Shown: positions 4,899-5,787 of the stretch, one piece after another
Layout of the letters: each line of letters begins with the position of its first letter
Numbering within the stretch: the first letter of the stretch is position 1
Assembly (NCBI GenBank): GCA_958353395.1
Contig: CATWSG010000040.1
Span: 1-5,787, forward strand
Origin: an uncultured Collinsella sp.
Lineage (GTDB): Bacteria; Actinomycetota; Coriobacteriia; Coriobacteriales; Coriobacteriaceae
Direction: 5' to 3'
DNA: 5,787 nt
The notes under the pieces: generated by a model
Databases searched by the model: none
What the model saw: the letters and a program-made list of their open reading frames with translations, nothing else
What the model was told of the DNA's origin: nothing
Program-made: the position numbers and the translations under genes

Positions 4899-5627
4899 AT
4901 GAAGATCATTAAAGCTAAAGACTACGAGGATATGAGCCGCAAGGCCGCCAATATCATCTCGGCCCAGGTTATCCTCAAGCCCGATTGCGTGCTGGGTCTT
5001 GCCACCGGCTCCACCCCGATTGGTGCCTACAAGCAGCTCGCCGCTTGGTACGAGAAGGGTGACGTCGACTTTGCCGAGGTCAGCACCTACAACCTCGACG
5101 AGTATCGTGGCCTTTCGCACGACGATCCCCAGAGCTACCACTACTTTATGCGTGAGAACTTCTTCGATCACATTAACATCGACCTGAACAACACGCATGT
5201 GCCCGATGGCTCCAATCCCGACGCTGCCGCTGCCTGCTCTGAGTACGACAAGATCGTCGCTGCTGCCGGTTACCCTGATCTGCAGCTGCTCGGCATCGGT
5301 AACAACGGTCACATTGGCTTCAACGAGCCCGATGACCACTTCTCCAAGGGTACGCACTGTGTCGACCTCACCGAGAGCACCATTCAGGCCAACAGCCGCC
5401 TGTTCGACAGCATCGACGACGTACCCCGTCAGGCCTACACCATGGGTACCCAGACCATCATGTATGCCCGCATGATCCTGGTCGTCGCCAACGGCGAGGC
5501 CAAGGCACAGGCCGTGCATGACATGTGCTATGGTCCGGTTACCCCCGAGTGCCCGGCTTCGATCCTGCAGCTGCACACCAACTGCGTTGTCGTTGCCGAC
5601 GAGGCCGCCCTTTCGCTCTGCGAGTAG
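4899..5627 (+). CDS. nagB: Glucosamine-6-phosphate deaminase
   Basis: This 242-residue enzyme converts glucosamine-6-phosphate to fructose-6-phosphate and ammonia, the last committed step of GlcNAc/glucosamine catabolism. It starts MKIIKAKDYEDMS, typical of the short NagB type. The phosphate loop GLATGSTP is at 33-40. NLDEY at 65-69 gives the catalytic base Asp67. GNNGHIGFNEP at 134-144 carries His138 and Glu143. Asn136 stands where E. coli NagB has Asp141. As I recall, Asn is normal in short Gram-positive NagB enzymes, so I do not read it as loss of function. ATG 4899 is supported by AAAGGA six bases upstream. An in-frame extension back to a GTG at 4734 lacks a binding site and family homology. 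It is preceded by a long structured leader and followed by a clear terminator. Confidence 0.97.
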   Translation: MKIIKAKDYEDMSRKAANIISAQVILKPDCVLGLATGSTPIGAYKQLAAWYEKGDVDFAEVSTYNLDEYRGLSHDDPQSYHYFMRENFFDHINIDLNNTHVPDGSNPDAAAACSEYDKIVAAAGYPDLQLLGIGNNGHIGFNEPDDHFSKGTHCVDLTESTIQANSRLFDSIDDVPRQAYTMGTQTIMYARMILVVANGEAKAQAVHDMCYGPVTPECPASILQLHTNCVVVADEAALSLCE

Positions 5628-5659
5628 CGCGAATCCTGCAGCTCGACATAGCCTTGCCT

Positions 5660-5687
5660 AAGGCCTCCGCTTTGCGGGGGCCTTTTT
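5660..5687 (+). terminator. Rho-independent terminator of nagB
   Basis: AAGGCCTCCGC (5660-5670) pairs with GCGGGGGCCTT (5674-5684) across a TTT loop, with one T-G wobble. A run of five T follows at 5683-5687. It lies about 30 bases after the nagB stop. Confidence 0.93.
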
Positions 5688-5787
5688 GCTATCCCTGTCC
5701 GCCCACTTGACCAAAATCTTGCCGCAAGCTTGAGGCTTATAGGACAAAATGTGTGTCCACGTTGGGGGCATCGGCGCAGGTCGATGC
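5688..5787. other. Right-edge intergenic stretch with small inverted repeats
   Basis: No reading frame could be supported. TTGACC at 5707-5712 looks like a -35 box, but no partner -10 lies at proper spacing (TATAGG at 5738-5743 is 25 bases away). GGACA (5742-5746) and TGTCC (5754-5758) form an inverted repeat. GCATCG (5768-5773) pairs with CGATGC (5782-5787) exactly at the window end. This may be the start of a leader for a gene to the right. Confidence 0.35.

Overview
The window reads as a chromosomal segment of a high-GC, Gram-positive-type bacterium. Every supported gene is on the + strand. The products are bacterial: ribosomal proteins L13 and S9, GlmM, a stand-alone glucose-type PTS IIA protein, and a short NagB of the Firmicutes/Actinomycetota type. 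High GC with GC-rich third codon positions, PTS sugar genes and hairpin-plus-U-tract terminators fit a gut actinobacterium of the class Coriobacteriia (Collinsella-like). That placement is an inference from codon use and protein flavour, not a database result.

Layout. Bases 17-54 hold the terminator of a gene lying to the left. Bases 61-719 contain no convincing gene but are packed with repeats. A 47-bp block occurs twice (65-111 and 274-320). The first copy opens a 132-bp segment (66-197) with 11-bp inverted ends and several perfect palindromes, two of them capped by GCGAAGC. After the second copy comes a tandem array of about 62-bp units (337-597). Each full unit can fold into a 14-bp hairpin, and the stem sequence differs between units by compensatory changes. 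This array is the most unusual part of the window. A patatin-like phospholipase (720-1598) follows directly behind a strong Shine-Dalgarno site.

The rplM-rpsI operon (1756-2597) has a near-consensus sigma-70-type promoter, a short leader with a hairpin, and a strong terminator. Then come glmM (2721-4058), a IIA-Glc-like PTS gene (4130-4627), a 271-bp structured gap, nagB (4899-5627) and its terminator. The last 100 bases hold only small inverted repeats.

How the genes fit together. L13 and S9 are partners in ribosome supply. GlmM moves glucosamine-6-phosphate towards cell-wall precursors, and NagB moves the same metabolite back to fructose-6-phosphate and ammonia. A PTS IIA protein, which serves sugar uptake and often carbon regulation, sits between them. 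The right half is therefore organised around the glucosamine-6-phosphate branch point. The long leader before nagB is a likely place for its control.
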